From positions 1 to 23,154 of the forward strand of contig CAZWRA010000021.1 in the NCBI GenBank assembly GCA_964635995.1: a DNA stretch of 23,154 bases, written 5' to 3'. This DNA comes from JAGQLF01 sp964635995. GTDB taxonomy: Bacteria; Patescibacteriota; Dojkabacteria; J137. A model generated the notes under the pieces. That model was not told the origin of the DNA. It did not search any database and worked only from the letters and a program-made list of their open reading frames with translations. This document shows positions 5,982 through 14,545 of the stretch, one piece after another (position 1 is the stretch's first letter; each line of letters begins with the position of its first letter). The position numbers and the translations under genes are program-made.

Positions 5982-7871
5982 ATGGGTAAAATTATAGGTA
6001 TTGACCTAGGAACAACAAACTCAGCGTTTGCTTTTGTTCAAGGAGGTAAACCTGAGGTAATTACTAATAAAGAAGGAAATAGAACAACTCCTTCAGTTGT
6101 AGCTATTGATGTTGATAATAAGTCTGAAATCGTAGGTACAGCAGCTAAGAACCAAATGGTTACTAACCCTGAACAAACCTTCTATTCAATCAAAAGACTT
6201 ATTGGAAGAAAGTTTTCCGATGCAGCTGTAAAAAAAGATGTTGATCTTCTTCCTTTTAAAGTCAGAGAAAGCTCAAAAGGAGGTGTAGAAATTCAACTTG
6301 GTAATGAATGGGTTGCTCCTGAAGTAGTTTCAGCTAAAGTTTTAGCTAAAATTAAAGCAGATGCTGAAGCATTTCTTGGTGAAAAAGTTGAGGGAGCTGT
6401 AATTACAGTTCCAGCTTACTTCGACGATGCTCAAAGACAAGCTACAAAAAATGCAGGAAAAATCGCTGGGTTAGACGTAAAGAGAATTATTAACGAGCCA
6501 ACAGCAGCTGCAATTGCCTACGGTTTAGAAAAAACAGGAGATCAAACAATTGTTGTTTATGATTTAGGAGGAGGAACATTTGATGTATCAATATTAGAAA
6601 TAGGAGATGGTGTTTATGAAGTAAAGTCTACCTCAGGAGATACACATCTTGGAGGAGATGATTTTGATCAGAGATTAATAGATTTTCTAGTTGAAGAGTT
6701 CAAAAAGGAACAAGGTATTGATTTAAAAGATGATCCAGCAGCTTTACAAAGACTAAAAGAAGCATCAGAAAAAGCAAAAATTGCTCTGTCTTCAAGTGAA
6801 CAGACAGAAATCAATCTTCCATACATAACTGCTGACGCCAAAGGACCTAAACATTTTAGAAAAACTCTAACTAAATCAGAGTTTGAAAAATTAGTTTCTG
6901 ATCTTGTAGATAAAACTTTCGAATCTGTAAGACAGGCTTTAAAAGATGCAGATATTGAAAAAAGTGAAATTAACGAAGTTGTAATGGTTGGAGGAATGAC
7001 CCGAATGCCATTAGTTAAGAATAAAGTTAAAGAATTTTTCGGAAAAGAACCAAACATATCTGTTAATCCTGACGAAGTTGTTGCAGTAGGAGCTGCTCTT
7101 CAGGGAGCTGTACTAGCTGGAGATAGTGATGTAGATGATATTACTCTTTTAGATGTAACTCCTCTATCTTTAGGGTTAGAGGTTAATGCAGGTCAAATGC
7201 ATGTATTAATTCCTAGAAATACAACAATTCCTACTGAAAAATCTGAAGATAGATTTACAACTGCAGTTGATAATCAGCCAGCGATTGATGTTAAAGTACT
7301 TCAAGGTGAGAGACCATTAGCTAAAGATAATAAAGTATTAGGAACTTTTAGATTAGACGGAATTCCACCAGCACCAAGAGGTATTCCTCAATTCGAAGTC
7401 ACTTTTAAGATCGATGCCAACGGAATTCTAAATGTTAAAGCTAAGGATAAAGGAACAGGAAAAGAGCAAGACATTACAATTACAGCTTCTACTCAACTTG
7501 AACAAGAGGAAATAGATAGATTAGTAAAAGAAGCTGAGGAAAATGCAAGTAAAGATAAGGAAGAAATTGAAAAACTGAAGGTAAGAAACGATGCAGATAG
7601 TTATGTTTTCCAAGCAGAAAAACTTCTAAAAGATCATGCTGATAAAATTGATGAGGAAAATAAGAAAAATATTGAAGATAAAAATAAAGATATTAAAGAT
7701 GAACTTGCGAAAGAAGATGCAGATCTTGAAAAACTTAAATTATTATCAAGTGGGTTAATGAACTTAATGCAAGAAGTAGGAGCTAAAGTTTATGAAGACT
7801 CTGGTGCTGAAGCTGAAAATTCAAAAGATGATAAAAAGGAACCTGAAGAAGGAGAAGTTGTTGAAGGATAG
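5982..7871 (+). CDS. dnaK: Chaperone protein DnaK (Hsp70)
   Basis: ATP-driven chaperone that binds exposed hydrophobic segments of client proteins in the cytosol, working with GrpE (at 1947) and a DnaJ not in this window. The 629-aa length is normal. Seen motifs: phosphate-1 loop GIDLGTTNS (6-14), NEPTAAAIAYGLE (connect region, about 171-183), phosphate-2 VYDLGGGTFDVSIL, adenosine motif VGGMTRMP, interdomain linker followed by DVTPLSLGLEV at the start of the substrate-binding domain, and a highly charged C-terminal lid and acidic tail (EEGEVVEG). No lesion is visible. A CIRCE-like operator/promoter lies at 5804-5841; a second possible -10 (TAATAT, 5970-5975) sits 6 nt before the ATG and would give a leaderless transcript. 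A strong terminator follows. Confidence 0.98.
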   Translation: MGKIIGIDLGTTNSAFAFVQGGKPEVITNKEGNRTTPSVVAIDVDNKSEIVGTAAKNQMVTNPEQTFYSIKRLIGRKFSDAAVKKDVDLLPFKVRESSKGGVEIQLGNEWVAPEVVSAKVLAKIKADAEAFLGEKVEGAVITVPAYFDDAQRQATKNAGKIAGLDVKRIINEPTAAAIAYGLEKTGDQTIVVYDLGGGTFDVSILEIGDGVYEVKSTSGDTHLGGDDFDQRLIDFLVEEFKKEQGIDLKDDPAALQRLKEASEKAKIALSSSEQTEINLPYITADAKGPKHFRKTLTKSEFEKLVSDLVDKTFESVRQALKDADIEKSEINEVVMVGGMTRMPLVKNKVKEFFGKEPNISVNPDEVVAVGAALQGAVLAGDSDVDDITLLDVTPLSLGLEVNAGQMHVLIPRNTTIPTEKSEDRFTTAVDNQPAIDVKVLQGERPLAKDNKVLGTFRLDGIPPAPRGIPQFEVTFKIDANGILNVKAKDKGTGKEQDITITASTQLEQEEIDRLVKEAEENASKDKEEIEKLKVRNDADSYVFQAEKLLKDHADKIDEENKKNIEDKNKDIKDELAKEDADLEKLKLLSSGLMNLMQEVGAKVYEDSGAEAENSKDDKKEPEEGEVVEG

Positions 7872-7910
7872 GAAAAAAAGAAGTAGTATAAATTAGATAA
7901 TGTAACACCG

Positions 7911-7940
7911 CGACTCTTTCTTCGGAAAGAGTCGTTTTTT
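7911..7940 (+). terminator. dnaK intrinsic terminator
   Basis: CGACTCTTTC, loop TTCG, GAAAGAGTCG, then TTTTTT. A 10-bp perfect stem with a UUCG tetraloop and T-run, about 40 nt past the dnaK stop. It reaches the stop codon of the convergent gene at 7939. Confidence 0.95.
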
Positions 7941-8244
7941 ATTGCTCTAAGTTTCCATTCATTAGTTCTTCTGGGGTATGCTTCATTAAGACATGAATTA
8001 ATCCTCTCTCATATGCTCTTGTTCTTGTATGATCCGGAATGCATCGTTGTTTATTTCTTTGCCCATACTCTACATGATTAGCTGCATCTTCATCAACAAG
8101 CTCTGGTTCTAACAATTCTTCTTCTACATCCCACAATTTTCCTAATAGAAATCGCTCATATAGACATAGATAATACTCTGTAGGATTTTTTATTTTCATC
8201 CTTTTCTCATCTGAAAATTGAAATTCAAAAGCTTTATTAGGCAT
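7939..8244 (-). CDS. Unknown protein, 101 aa
   Basis: I do not recognise it. It starts at ATG 8244 (MPNKAFEFQFSDEKRMKIKN), has no signal peptide or membrane segment, and contains an acidic stretch (DVEEELLEPELVDEDAANHVEYG) followed by a basic one (RNKQRCIPDHTRTRAYERG). The protein looks soluble and largely helical. A possible extended -10 (TG-TAGAAT) lies about 30 nt upstream inside the stem-loop at 8256-8298. It converges with dnaK, and its stop overlaps the end of the dnaK terminator. Confidence 0.65.
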   Translation of the reverse strand: MPNKAFEFQFSDEKRMKIKNPTEYYLCLYERFLLGKLWDVEEELLEPELVDEDAANHVEYGQRNKQRCIPDHTRTRAYERGLIHVLMKHTPEELMNGNLEQ

Positions 8245-8255
8245 TTAGGAAAAAT

Positions 8256-8298
8256 AACTTGCTGAATTCTACAAAAGTACGAAGTAATTTAGCAAGTT
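8256..8298 (-). terminator. Long-loop stem-loop with T-run, possible terminator
   Basis: AACTTGCT (8256-8263) pairs with AGCAAGTT (8291-8298), and the pairing extends by AATT/AATT after one mismatch. On the minus strand it is followed by ATTTTT, as a terminator for the gene ending at 8298 would be. The loop is large and carries the possible -10 of the next gene, so termination and promotion may overlap here. Confidence 0.45.
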
Positions 8299-8651
8299 TA
8301 TTGCTCGAAATCATCTTCAGAAGCAATAGGTTTTTGATTCATTTGAGTGTTTCTAGCAGGATTACCATCAATGTCTATACTCTCTAAAGGCTCTTGATCA
8401 GAACAGTAGATTTTAATTAAGCCAAGAGTGATTTTTTTGATAATATCTCTTTTAATTTCTAAGTCTCTTGGGTTATGCCCTGCTCTACAATGTAACTCAA
8501 CGTAATCATTTGGATTTACGATATTAAGATTTGCACAATTGCCGCATTGTCCAGATAGAGCGTTAATTATATCAATAATATAATATTTGTAGAACCTGCT
8601 TACTATATCTGAATCTAGCTCTTCCTCAAGATGCTCTAGAACTCCATACAC
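8298..8651 (-). CDS. Unknown protein with possible C-x2-C...C-x3-H metal site, 117 aa
   Basis: I do not recognise it. Residues 1-32 look helical. Then SGQCGNCANLN (C36, C39) and ELHCRAGHNP (C55, H59) give a C-x2-C-x15-C-x3-H arrangement that could bind zinc. A helical segment (IKRDIIKKITLGLIKIYC) and a polar tail follow. There is no signal peptide. It lies 25 nt downstream of the GT2 gene ending at 8677 on the same strand and is likely co-transcribed with it. Metal binding is inference from spacing only. Confidence 0.65.
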   Translation of the reverse strand: MYGVLEHLEEELDSDIVSRFYKYYIIDIINALSGQCGNCANLNIVNPNDYVELHCRAGHNPRDLEIKRDIIKKITLGLIKIYCSDQEPLESIDIDGNPARNTQMNQKPIASEDDFEQ

Positions 8652-8676
8652 ATCAGTAAGGTTTTTTCCATAAATG

Positions 8677-9417
8677 TTATTTATTCAGAGCCTTTTTACC
8701 ATTCTTCCCATTGTTATGTCTACCCCATCCACCATAAATTCTTAATGCCCTTTCTTGTTTTTCTGCATCTGTTACTTTAACTAATCCAGCCATAAAATTC
8801 CCAATCCATACTCTAAATAATCCATATTTTTTATAACGACGTGGGGAGGGATGTACTCTTACTTTAATCATTCTAAATTTATATCCAGCAAGCGCAACTC
8901 TAACAATGAAATCAGAATCATTCCCAATTTTTCGTTGCTCACTAAATCCATTAACTTCTTCAAACGCTTTTCTTCTAACAATAATCCCATTTCCTGTTCC
9001 ATCTGGTCTTTTATTTCTCTGTCTTAGAAATTTAAATACATCCCACATTGCATATGCAAAATTTGCTTTAAAACTGTCTGTATCCCAGAAGGTGTATACA
9101 CTTGTAATATCTAAATCGGTATTTACAAAAGATTTCTCTACTATTTCGATAAAATTTGGCTCAACCCAAACATCAGAATCAAGAAAGATAAAAATATCAT
9201 ATTTTGCTACACGAGCTCCAGCATTTCGGCCGAAAGATATTAACCCACCATCAACAATCCTAGCTCCGTAACTTCTAGCTATTTCTCTAGTTCTATCTTT
9301 AGAGAATGCATCTGCAACAATAACTTCGAAGTTTTTTTTAGTTTGATTTTTAAGACTTTCTAATAATTTAGGTAAGTCCTTTTCCTCATTTAAAGCAGGA
9401 ATTATTATCGAAAACAT
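8677..9417 (-). CDS. Family 2 glycosyltransferase
   Basis: A 246-aa GT-A fold enzyme that transfers a sugar from a nucleotide-sugar donor, probably in surface polysaccharide or lipid glycosylation. Seen: FSIIIPALNEEKDLPKLLESL at the N-terminus, the nucleotide-binding VIVADAFSKDRT, GRNAGARVA, the DXD motif FLDSDVWVEP (about 77-86), RRKAFEEVNGFSE and the acceptor-site ND-SDFIVR. The C-terminal part is short and basic with a weak hydrophobic segment (FRVWIGNFMAGLVKV), so it may sit at the membrane surface. Most like the dolichol-phosphate-mannose-synthase-like or rhamnosyltransferase-like members. Acceptor and donor are unknown. Confidence 0.88.
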   Translation of the reverse strand: MFSIIIPALNEEKDLPKLLESLKNQTKKNFEVIVADAFSKDRTREIARSYGARIVDGGLISFGRNAGARVAKYDIFIFLDSDVWVEPNFIEIVEKSFVNTDLDITSVYTFWDTDSFKANFAYAMWDVFKFLRQRNKRPDGTGNGIIVRRKAFEEVNGFSEQRKIGNDSDFIVRVALAGYKFRMIKVRVHPSPRRYKKYGLFRVWIGNFMAGLVKVTDAEKQERALRIYGGWGRHNNGKNGKKALNK

Positions 9418-9499
9418 TTCATTTTTTAATACTAATTATTCTATCAAAACCTACTTTTTTCATCTATTAAGCAATTACTAAACAGAAGCTATTCTATCA

Positions 9500-10696
9500 T
9501 TAAAACTTAAATAAAGATCTTAAGTTTATTGAATCATTGAATTTAAACGCACCTAGCTCAAAAGTTTTTATTGCAAAAAAGTAAGTAATAAGTACTTGAA
9601 AAATTAACGATAGTAAGGTGGTTCCTATTTCAACAATACTTATATCAGAAACGACATTTCTAAAAAGAATTGTAAATGCGCCCGTTAATGGTAAATGACT
9701 TAAAACAACAGCATACAAGCTGTCTGGATCAGCAAGAATAAATGAAACTAGGTAAATAGGGAAAATACTTAACATAATAAAAATAGAAGATAGTCCTTGA
9801 GCTTCTTTTAGTGTAGGAACTGCAGCTCCTACGCCTACCATACAATTTGCAATTACTATAAAAGCTAAAAGAATGTACATAGCAGTGAGTAATATTAATC
9901 CTAGGTCAAATGGTACTGATGAAAAATCTATAGGTAACACAACATTAAATATCTGCAATGATCCAAATGCCATTACAACTAAAAGAATTACTTGAGTAAT
10001 AACTACACCTAAAAGTCCTATTAATTTACCTAATATTAAAGTTCTTGGTTTAATTGAAGATAAAATAATTTCAATCATTCTACTCTCCTTTTCTTCTGAA
10101 ACACTTGAAAGCATAAAGCTAGAACCGAATGTCATTAATACAAAGAATACTACAACCCCAACTCCAGGAATAATAAAAGTCTCAAAAGATCTATCAACTT
10201 CTTCACCTTCTTGAAAATTCGTAACTGCAAAGTCTAAGCTAGTATTTAGAAGAAGAGCTTCTTCTTCAGGTAATGTCATTATTATTGAAGATTTAACCAA
10301 GTTCTCAGCTAACAAGTTATAACTTTCTGTTAAAAGGGGACTTTCATACTCAGAATATATCTCAGTTTTTTCTTCAGAAAGATTTTCAGGATAAAAGAAA
10401 AATGCTTTTGCTTCTCCTTGTTTTACAGATTCAATAGATTCTTCTTTTGAATCAGTTATATTAAATCCTTTTGGTAATATATCAGTAGACATAATTCCTG
10501 AATTGTCCATTATAAGAATCTGCTCACCTTCAGCTAATTCACCATCTACTGTAAATAATTCATCCGCTTGATTTGAAGCAAAACCTGAAATGAAAGCAAT
10601 AATTCCAATAAATATAGGAAATAAAAGAGTAGACAACCAAAAGCTCTTCTTTTTAACAACAGCAAAATATTCTCTTTTAGCTATAACTCTTATCAT
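9500..10696 (-). CDS. ABC-2 type exporter permease (NatB-like)
   Basis: A 398-aa membrane subunit. It has the family layout: cytoplasmic start MIRVIAKREYFAVVKKKSFW, first membrane helix (about 20-40), a long extracellular domain (about 45-170), then five or so helices, with the marker SSVSEEKESRMIEIILSSIKPRTLILGKLIG between the second and third helix. Such permeases pair with an ATPase to export ions, drugs or lipids. Its ATG overlaps the TGA of the preceding ATPase gene by 4 nt, so the two were translationally coupled. That ATPase carries two in-frame stops, while this gene is intact. Substrate cannot be told. Confidence 0.85.
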   Translation of the reverse strand: MIRVIAKREYFAVVKKKSFWLSTLLFPIFIGIIAFISGFASNQADELFTVDGELAEGEQILIMDNSGIMSTDILPKGFNITDSKEESIESVKQGEAKAFFFYPENLSEEKTEIYSEYESPLLTESYNLLAENLVKSSIIMTLPEEEALLLNTSLDFAVTNFQEGEEVDRSFETFIIPGVGVVVFFVLMTFGSSFMLSSVSEEKESRMIEIILSSIKPRTLILGKLIGLLGVVITQVILLVVMAFGSLQIFNVVLPIDFSSVPFDLGLILLTAMYILLAFIVIANCMVGVGAAVPTLKEAQGLSSIFIMLSIFPIYLVSFILADPDSLYAVVLSHLPLTGAFTILFRNVVSDISIVEIGTTLLSLIFQVLITYFFAIKTFELGAFKFNDSINLRSLFKF

Positions 10697-11580
10697 TTAG
10701 TTATTTTTATAAAAATTTCTTCTAATGTTGGTAATATTTTGTTAAATCCAGAAATTCTAACTCCTTTACTAACTAAATTCTTCAATACAGCTTCTGGTTC
10801 TACTTTTTCTTATAAATCTAGAATGTACCCTTCTTTAACATTTTTTGCTGTAAAATCATCAGTAGAAGTTATTTTATCTTTAGTTTCAACAAAGAATTTC
10901 CCTTCTGAATATTTATCCTTAACCTCTTTCAATTCTCCATACTCTGCTGCTTTTCCTTTATGAATTAAAAGAACTCTATCTGCTATTTTTTCGGCCTCTT
11001 CCATTATATGAGTACTGAAAATAACACTTACCCCTTTCTTATTCCTGTCTTCAATCATATCCATTAGTAATCTTCTGTTAACAGGATCTAAACCTTTTGT
11101 TGGTTCGTCTAGTATTAAAAGCTATGGATCATGAATCATACTAACTCCAAGCTGAATTTTTTGTTGTTGACCAGAAGATAAACTTTTAATTTTACTCTTC
11201 TCTTTTTGTTCTAATTTAACTTCTTTTAAGAAACTCTTAGATTTTTCAACAGCCTCAGAATGGTTTAAACCCTTTAATTCAGCAAAATATACAAGTGTTT
11301 CTATAACAGTCATGTTTAAATATAAACCTCTCTCTTCTGGTAAATATCCTATTTTCTTTGAAAGTTCAGGTGTAAACTCTTCACCAAATAATTCAAGTTC
11401 ACCCTCATCTTCAGAATAAATATTAAGTAAAGACCGGATTGTAGTAGTTTTTCCTGAACCGTTTGCACCTAAGAAAGCAAAGATCTCTCCTTTCTTTACC
11501 TCAAAAGACAAATTATTGATGACTTTCTTTCTACCGAAAGATTTGGAGAAATTTTTTACTTTAATTACTGAATCACTCAT
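10693..11580 (-). pseudogene. ABC exporter ATPase (NatA-like) with two in-frame stops
   Basis: One frame of 296 codons from ATG 11580 to TGA 10693-10695, interrupted by TAG 11122-11124 (codon 153) and TAA 10810-10812. Parts in order: Walker A GANGSGKT (38-45), Q-loop region YLPEERGLY, signature LSSGQQQK (134-141), then the first stop, then Walker B LLILDEPTKGLDP, H-loop STHIMEEAE, and after the second stop a C-terminal regulatory part (EKVEPEAVLKNL ... LPTLEEIFIKITK). The first stop separates signature from Walker B, so a truncated product cannot hydrolyse ATP. AAGGAAGG before the ATG is a good ribosome binding site. Both stops are explained by single substitutions (HDP-K/E-LLILDEPT; DL-E/K-EKVEPE). 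The overlaps with both neighbours are preserved. Confidence 0.85.
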
Positions 11581-12395
11581 CGATTTCCTTCCTTTCTTGT
11601 GAAAAGGTAAGTTCCTAATATGAGAAATGATACTCCTAATACTAGTAATATAACAAGATCGAATATAAATGTATTATTTATTGTAAAGTCTTGTATAACA
11701 TTATTAGAGTCTCCGAAGATAATATTTCTACTTAAATCTACAGCATAATACATTGGATTAAGATTTTTAATAATATCTAACCACCATGGAAGCTCTGATA
11801 CTGGTGTAAATGCACCACTCAGAAATGTCAATGGAAGAATCAATAATGGGAATGTTCTTTGTGCATTCTCACGCCCTTCAATCCTACTAGCCACTAAAAG
11901 TCCTAAACAACCTCCAGTGACTGCAAATAATATACCGAAAGGTAGAACATAAAGTAACCTTTCAAAAGGAATTGTTATTCCCAAAATATACCCAAAAATA
12001 ATAATTCCAAACACCTGAATGAAAGCTACAATACTTTCTCCTATGATTTTACCTATTACTATTGAAAATCTTGAGATTGGAGCTACAAAAATACTCATTG
12101 AAAAGTCTTCTTCTCTATCTGAAACTAAAGAGACAATTCCAGAGAAGCTTGTTTGAAAAATAGATTGAGCAAGAATTCCTGCAAAAACATAATTTAAAAA
12201 GAACCCATCAGGCAGTAAATTGAAACTTCCTCCAGCTAGACTTTCTAGACCAGAATCAAGAGTTACTCCAAAAACAATCATGAACATAACCGGAAAGAAG
12301 AGGCTTATTAATAGTCTTGGTCGATCTCTTAGAAGCTTCATAACATCCCTCCAAGCTAACATTATTGTTTTATTGAATTCAGATTTTAAATTCAT
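11577..12395 (-). CDS. ABC-2 type exporter permease (DrrB-like)
   Basis: A 272-aa membrane protein with about six helices. It opens with a cytoplasmic RDVMKLLRDRPRLLISLFFPVMFMIVFG block typical of daunorubicin-resistance-type (DrrB/NodJ) permeases, and has the family middle part with SDREEDFSMSIFVAPISRFSIVIGKIIGES and the ABC-2 signature region LPLTFLSGAFTPVSELP before the last helices. It pairs with the ATPase at 12395-13339, whose stop shares one base with this ATG (TAATG). GGAAG upstream is a plausible ribosome binding site. It ends in TGA overlapping the next ATG, evidence that TGA is a stop in this genome. Substrate unknown. Confidence 0.88.
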   Translation of the reverse strand: MNLKSEFNKTIMLAWRDVMKLLRDRPRLLISLFFPVMFMIVFGVTLDSGLESLAGGSFNLLPDGFFLNYVFAGILAQSIFQTSFSGIVSLVSDREEDFSMSIFVAPISRFSIVIGKIIGESIVAFIQVFGIIIFGYILGITIPFERLLYVLPFGILFAVTGGCLGLLVASRIEGRENAQRTFPLLILPLTFLSGAFTPVSELPWWLDIIKNLNPMYYAVDLSRNIIFGDSNNVIQDFTINNTFIFDLVILLVLGVSFLILGTYLFTRKEGNR

Positions 12396-13339
12396 TATAT
12401 TTTTCTTCCAATTAATTTAATAAATACATCGTCTAAAGAAGGTCTTTTAATATTTATTTCATCTAGTTCAGTTTCGATCTCACTGATTACTTTTTGTGCT
12501 GCTCCCCTCTTTAAATCAATTACAAAGTTACCAATATTATCAGTTTGAAATTGAATACCTTTCCTATTTAACTCTTTTTCAAGTTTATCCTCATTGCCAT
12601 TAAGAGGACTTATGTAAAGTAGTTCATCTCCAACTAGTTTTTTTAAGTTTGAAGGAGTATCTGTAACTAGAATCTTACCTTTATCAATAATACTTATTCT
12701 ATTACAAATTTCTGCTTCTTCAAGGTATTGAGTTGTTAAAAAGATAGTAAATTTCTCAGTCTTTTGTAAGTCAGTTAAATATCCCCAGATTTCTCTTCTA
12801 TTTTGAGGATCGATACCAGTTGTTGGCTCGTCTAAAAATAAAACTTTAGGAGTATGGAGAAGTGCTTTAGCAATGTCTAATCTTCGTTTCGTTCCTCCAC
12901 TAAAGGTTTTAACAATATCATGCATTCGATCTCTTAATCCAACAATTTCTAGAAGTTTCTCTACTCTCTCCTTATATTCTTTTTCTGTAGATTTATAAGT
13001 AGGAGTCCAATTTGTTAAATTATATAAAATAGCTTGGGATCTTAAATTTTCCTCAGCAGTAAGCTTTTCATCTAGACTTGGTTTCTGATAAACAACTCCT
13101 ATAATATTTCTAATTTCATTTGGAGATTCTAATGTATTTATTCCTAAAATTTTAACGGTACCTTGAGTTGGGAAAAGTGAAGTTACAAACATATTTATGG
13201 CTATAGATTTTCCTGCTCCATTAGGCCCTAAAAATCCATAGATTTCTCCTTGTTCTACTGCTAAGTCAATATTATCAACAGCATTAAATTTTGCTCTTTT
13301 ATATTTTTTTACTAAATTAACTGCTTCAATTGCGTACAC
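12395..13339 (-). CDS. ABC exporter ATPase (DrrA-like)
   Basis: A 314-aa nucleotide-binding subunit. Walker A GPNGAGKS (38-45), Q-loop Q85 (VVYQKPSLD), signature SGGTKRRLDIAKAL (147-160), Walker B VLFLDEPTTGID (166-177), and TTQYLEEAE at the H-loop, where Gln replaces His; Gln at this place is common in DrrA-type proteins. A C-terminal DrrA-type domain follows (about 220-314), ending SLDDVFIKLIGRKI. It powers the permease encoded next. The start is GTG 13337-13339 (MYAIEAVNLVKKYK); an ATG overlaps 2 nt upstream in another frame, and in-frame sequence upstream soon meets TAA. After Walker A, IAI replaces the usual TTI; this should be tolerated. Intact, unlike the second ATPase of the operon. 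Confidence 0.9.
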   Translation of the reverse strand: MYAIEAVNLVKKYKRAKFNAVDNIDLAVEQGEIYGFLGPNGAGKSIAINMFVTSLFPTQGTVKILGINTLESPNEIRNIIGVVYQKPSLDEKLTAEENLRSQAILYNLTNWTPTYKSTEKEYKERVEKLLEIVGLRDRMHDIVKTFSGGTKRRLDIAKALLHTPKVLFLDEPTTGIDPQNRREIWGYLTDLQKTEKFTIFLTTQYLEEAEICNRISIIDKGKILVTDTPSNLKKLVGDELLYISPLNGNEDKLEKELNRKGIQFQTDNIGNFVIDLKRGAAQKVISEIETELDEINIKRPSLDDVFIKLIGRKI

Positions 13340-13368
13340 ATCTATCTTTTAAACCTAACATTTTATCA

Positions 13369-13914
13369 CTAAAATTCATCTGTCATATATATTCTTGGGT
13401 TGAAGGCACGTCTGCTTTTCTCTAAATAGTCTCTAATTAATGGAAAATCAAACCTATAAATTGCTGTAAATAGTTTATTTCTAACAACCTTTTCAAGGAA
13501 ACAATCATTATCACCATACCCGCTTATAACCATTTCTAGCACAGTATCATGGTCAGCATACATAGGAAATTCCCTTATCCTTAATACAATATCCCTTACA
13601 TTACTTCCTATCTGATCCTGAAGCACTTCTTTTGTAAAATATCTTACAATTGAACATGCTTCCAAATTAAGCAGAGCTCTTAAGGTTACTATATCTGTAT
13701 CGCGAATATGTCCAAGTTTAAACATCATTTTTAATCGTTGATCAATTCTAACTTCTTCTTCTGAACTTAAAAAATGTCTCCATTTCTCGTTAGCTAAAAC
13801 ACACATTGCGCAAATACTATCAGTGTAATCGATTAATGCATCAAATTCAGGTATATCTTGTTTTGTGAAAAGTTCGTCTCTATCAGTTATTTCGGTTTTT
13901 ATCCCTTCAGCCAT
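13369..13914 (-). CDS. Unknown protein, 181 aa
   Basis: I do not recognise it. It is a soluble, probably all-helical protein with no signal peptide or membrane segment. Four of its five cysteines lie in the first two thirds (DSICAMCVLANEKW includes a C-x2-C pair; LEACSIVRYF), and one is later (DNDCFLEKV). A C-x2-C pair alone is too little for a metal-site claim. Its ATG shares one base with the stop of the upstream anchored protein (TAATG), and the DrrA-like ATPase begins 29 nt downstream, so it belongs to the exporter operon and may work with it. Confidence 0.65.
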   Translation of the reverse strand: MAEGIKTEITDRDELFTKQDIPEFDALIDYTDSICAMCVLANEKWRHFLSSEEEVRIDQRLKMMFKLGHIRDTDIVTLRALLNLEACSIVRYFTKEVLQDQIGSNVRDIVLRIREFPMYADHDTVLEMVISGYGDNDCFLEKVVRNKLFTAIYRFDFPLIRDYLEKSRRAFNPRIYMTDEF

Positions 13915-14510
13915 TAATCCAAAATTGAAGAAACAAAATTATCTGTAAGCTCAAGATTATTTGGATTAAATACTTCTACAATTGCAGGAAAATTATCACT
14001 TATTCCAAATACCATTGTTCTAGTACATGTATTTCCAGTAATATTTCCAGCATTTTGATTAGATTTTATATCTGAACAATTAACTTTCTCTCCATATTTA
14101 TATTTATTTTCTTCTTTAGAAAATCTTAATAACTTATCTTCAATAATTTCATATTCATACTTGTTTTCAACTGAAATAATACTTCCCTTTGTATCTGCCA
14201 AAATCACCCTGATTAATATTTCCTGATCGTCTTCTTTAAGTCGTATGTGATACTTTTCTGCTACATATCCATATCTATTTTCTTCGTTATAAACAAAACT
14301 ATCCCAAAGAGTAGTTTCTAAATTTACCTCCCAATCACAGGGATAATCAAAGTTAATACCTAATCCTTCATCAGCAAAGGTTTCATTACAACTTACTCCT
14401 AAAACGCTTGAATCTTCATTTTCATTAAGAAAATGTATTATTAAAACAATAATTACAACAATAATTATGAAAATTATAGGTAAAATTGTTAGAAATTTCT
14501 TTTGATCCAT
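13914..14510 (-). CDS. Membrane-anchored extracytoplasmic protein of unknown function
   Basis: A 198-aa protein with a single N-terminal membrane helix (KKFLTILPIIFIIIVVIIVL, about 4-27) and the rest presumably outside the cell. The outer part starts CNETFADEGLGINFDYPCDWEVN, a layout like small secreted domains with an 'F-x-Y-P-x-x-W' opening seen in many bacteria, and contains four or more cysteines that could form disulfides (C41, C57, later C at KVNCSD and NTCTRT). There is no lipobox right after the helix. It is the first gene of the exporter operon. A -10 (TAAAAT) 5 nt upstream points to a leaderless start. Confidence 0.65.
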   Translation of the reverse strand: MDQKKFLTILPIIFIIIVVIIVLIIHFLNENEDSSVLGVSCNETFADEGLGINFDYPCDWEVNLETTLWDSFVYNEENRYGYVAEKYHIRLKEDDQEILIRVILADTKGSIISVENKYEYEIIEDKLLRFSKEENKYKYGEKVNCSDIKSNQNAGNITGNTCTRTMVFGISDNFPAIVEVFNPNNLELTDNFVSSILD

Positions 14511-14515
14511 GTGTA

Positions 14516-14521
14516 ATTTTA
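14516..14521 (-). promoter_or_regulatory. -10 box of the exporter operon, probably leaderless
   Basis: On the minus strand TAAAAT is followed by TACAC and then the ATG at 14510. The distance places the transcription start at the start codon. The upstream neighbour ends at 14546, so this 35-nt gap is the only place for a dedicated promoter. Confidence 0.45.
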
Positions 14522-14545
14522 CCTTATGTAGTCTAATTAAAGAAA

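Noticed and set aside
6668..7057. Minus-strand open frame inside dnaK
   Set aside because: Lies antisense to well-conserved Hsp70 sequence, with no family resemblance; a shadow frame.
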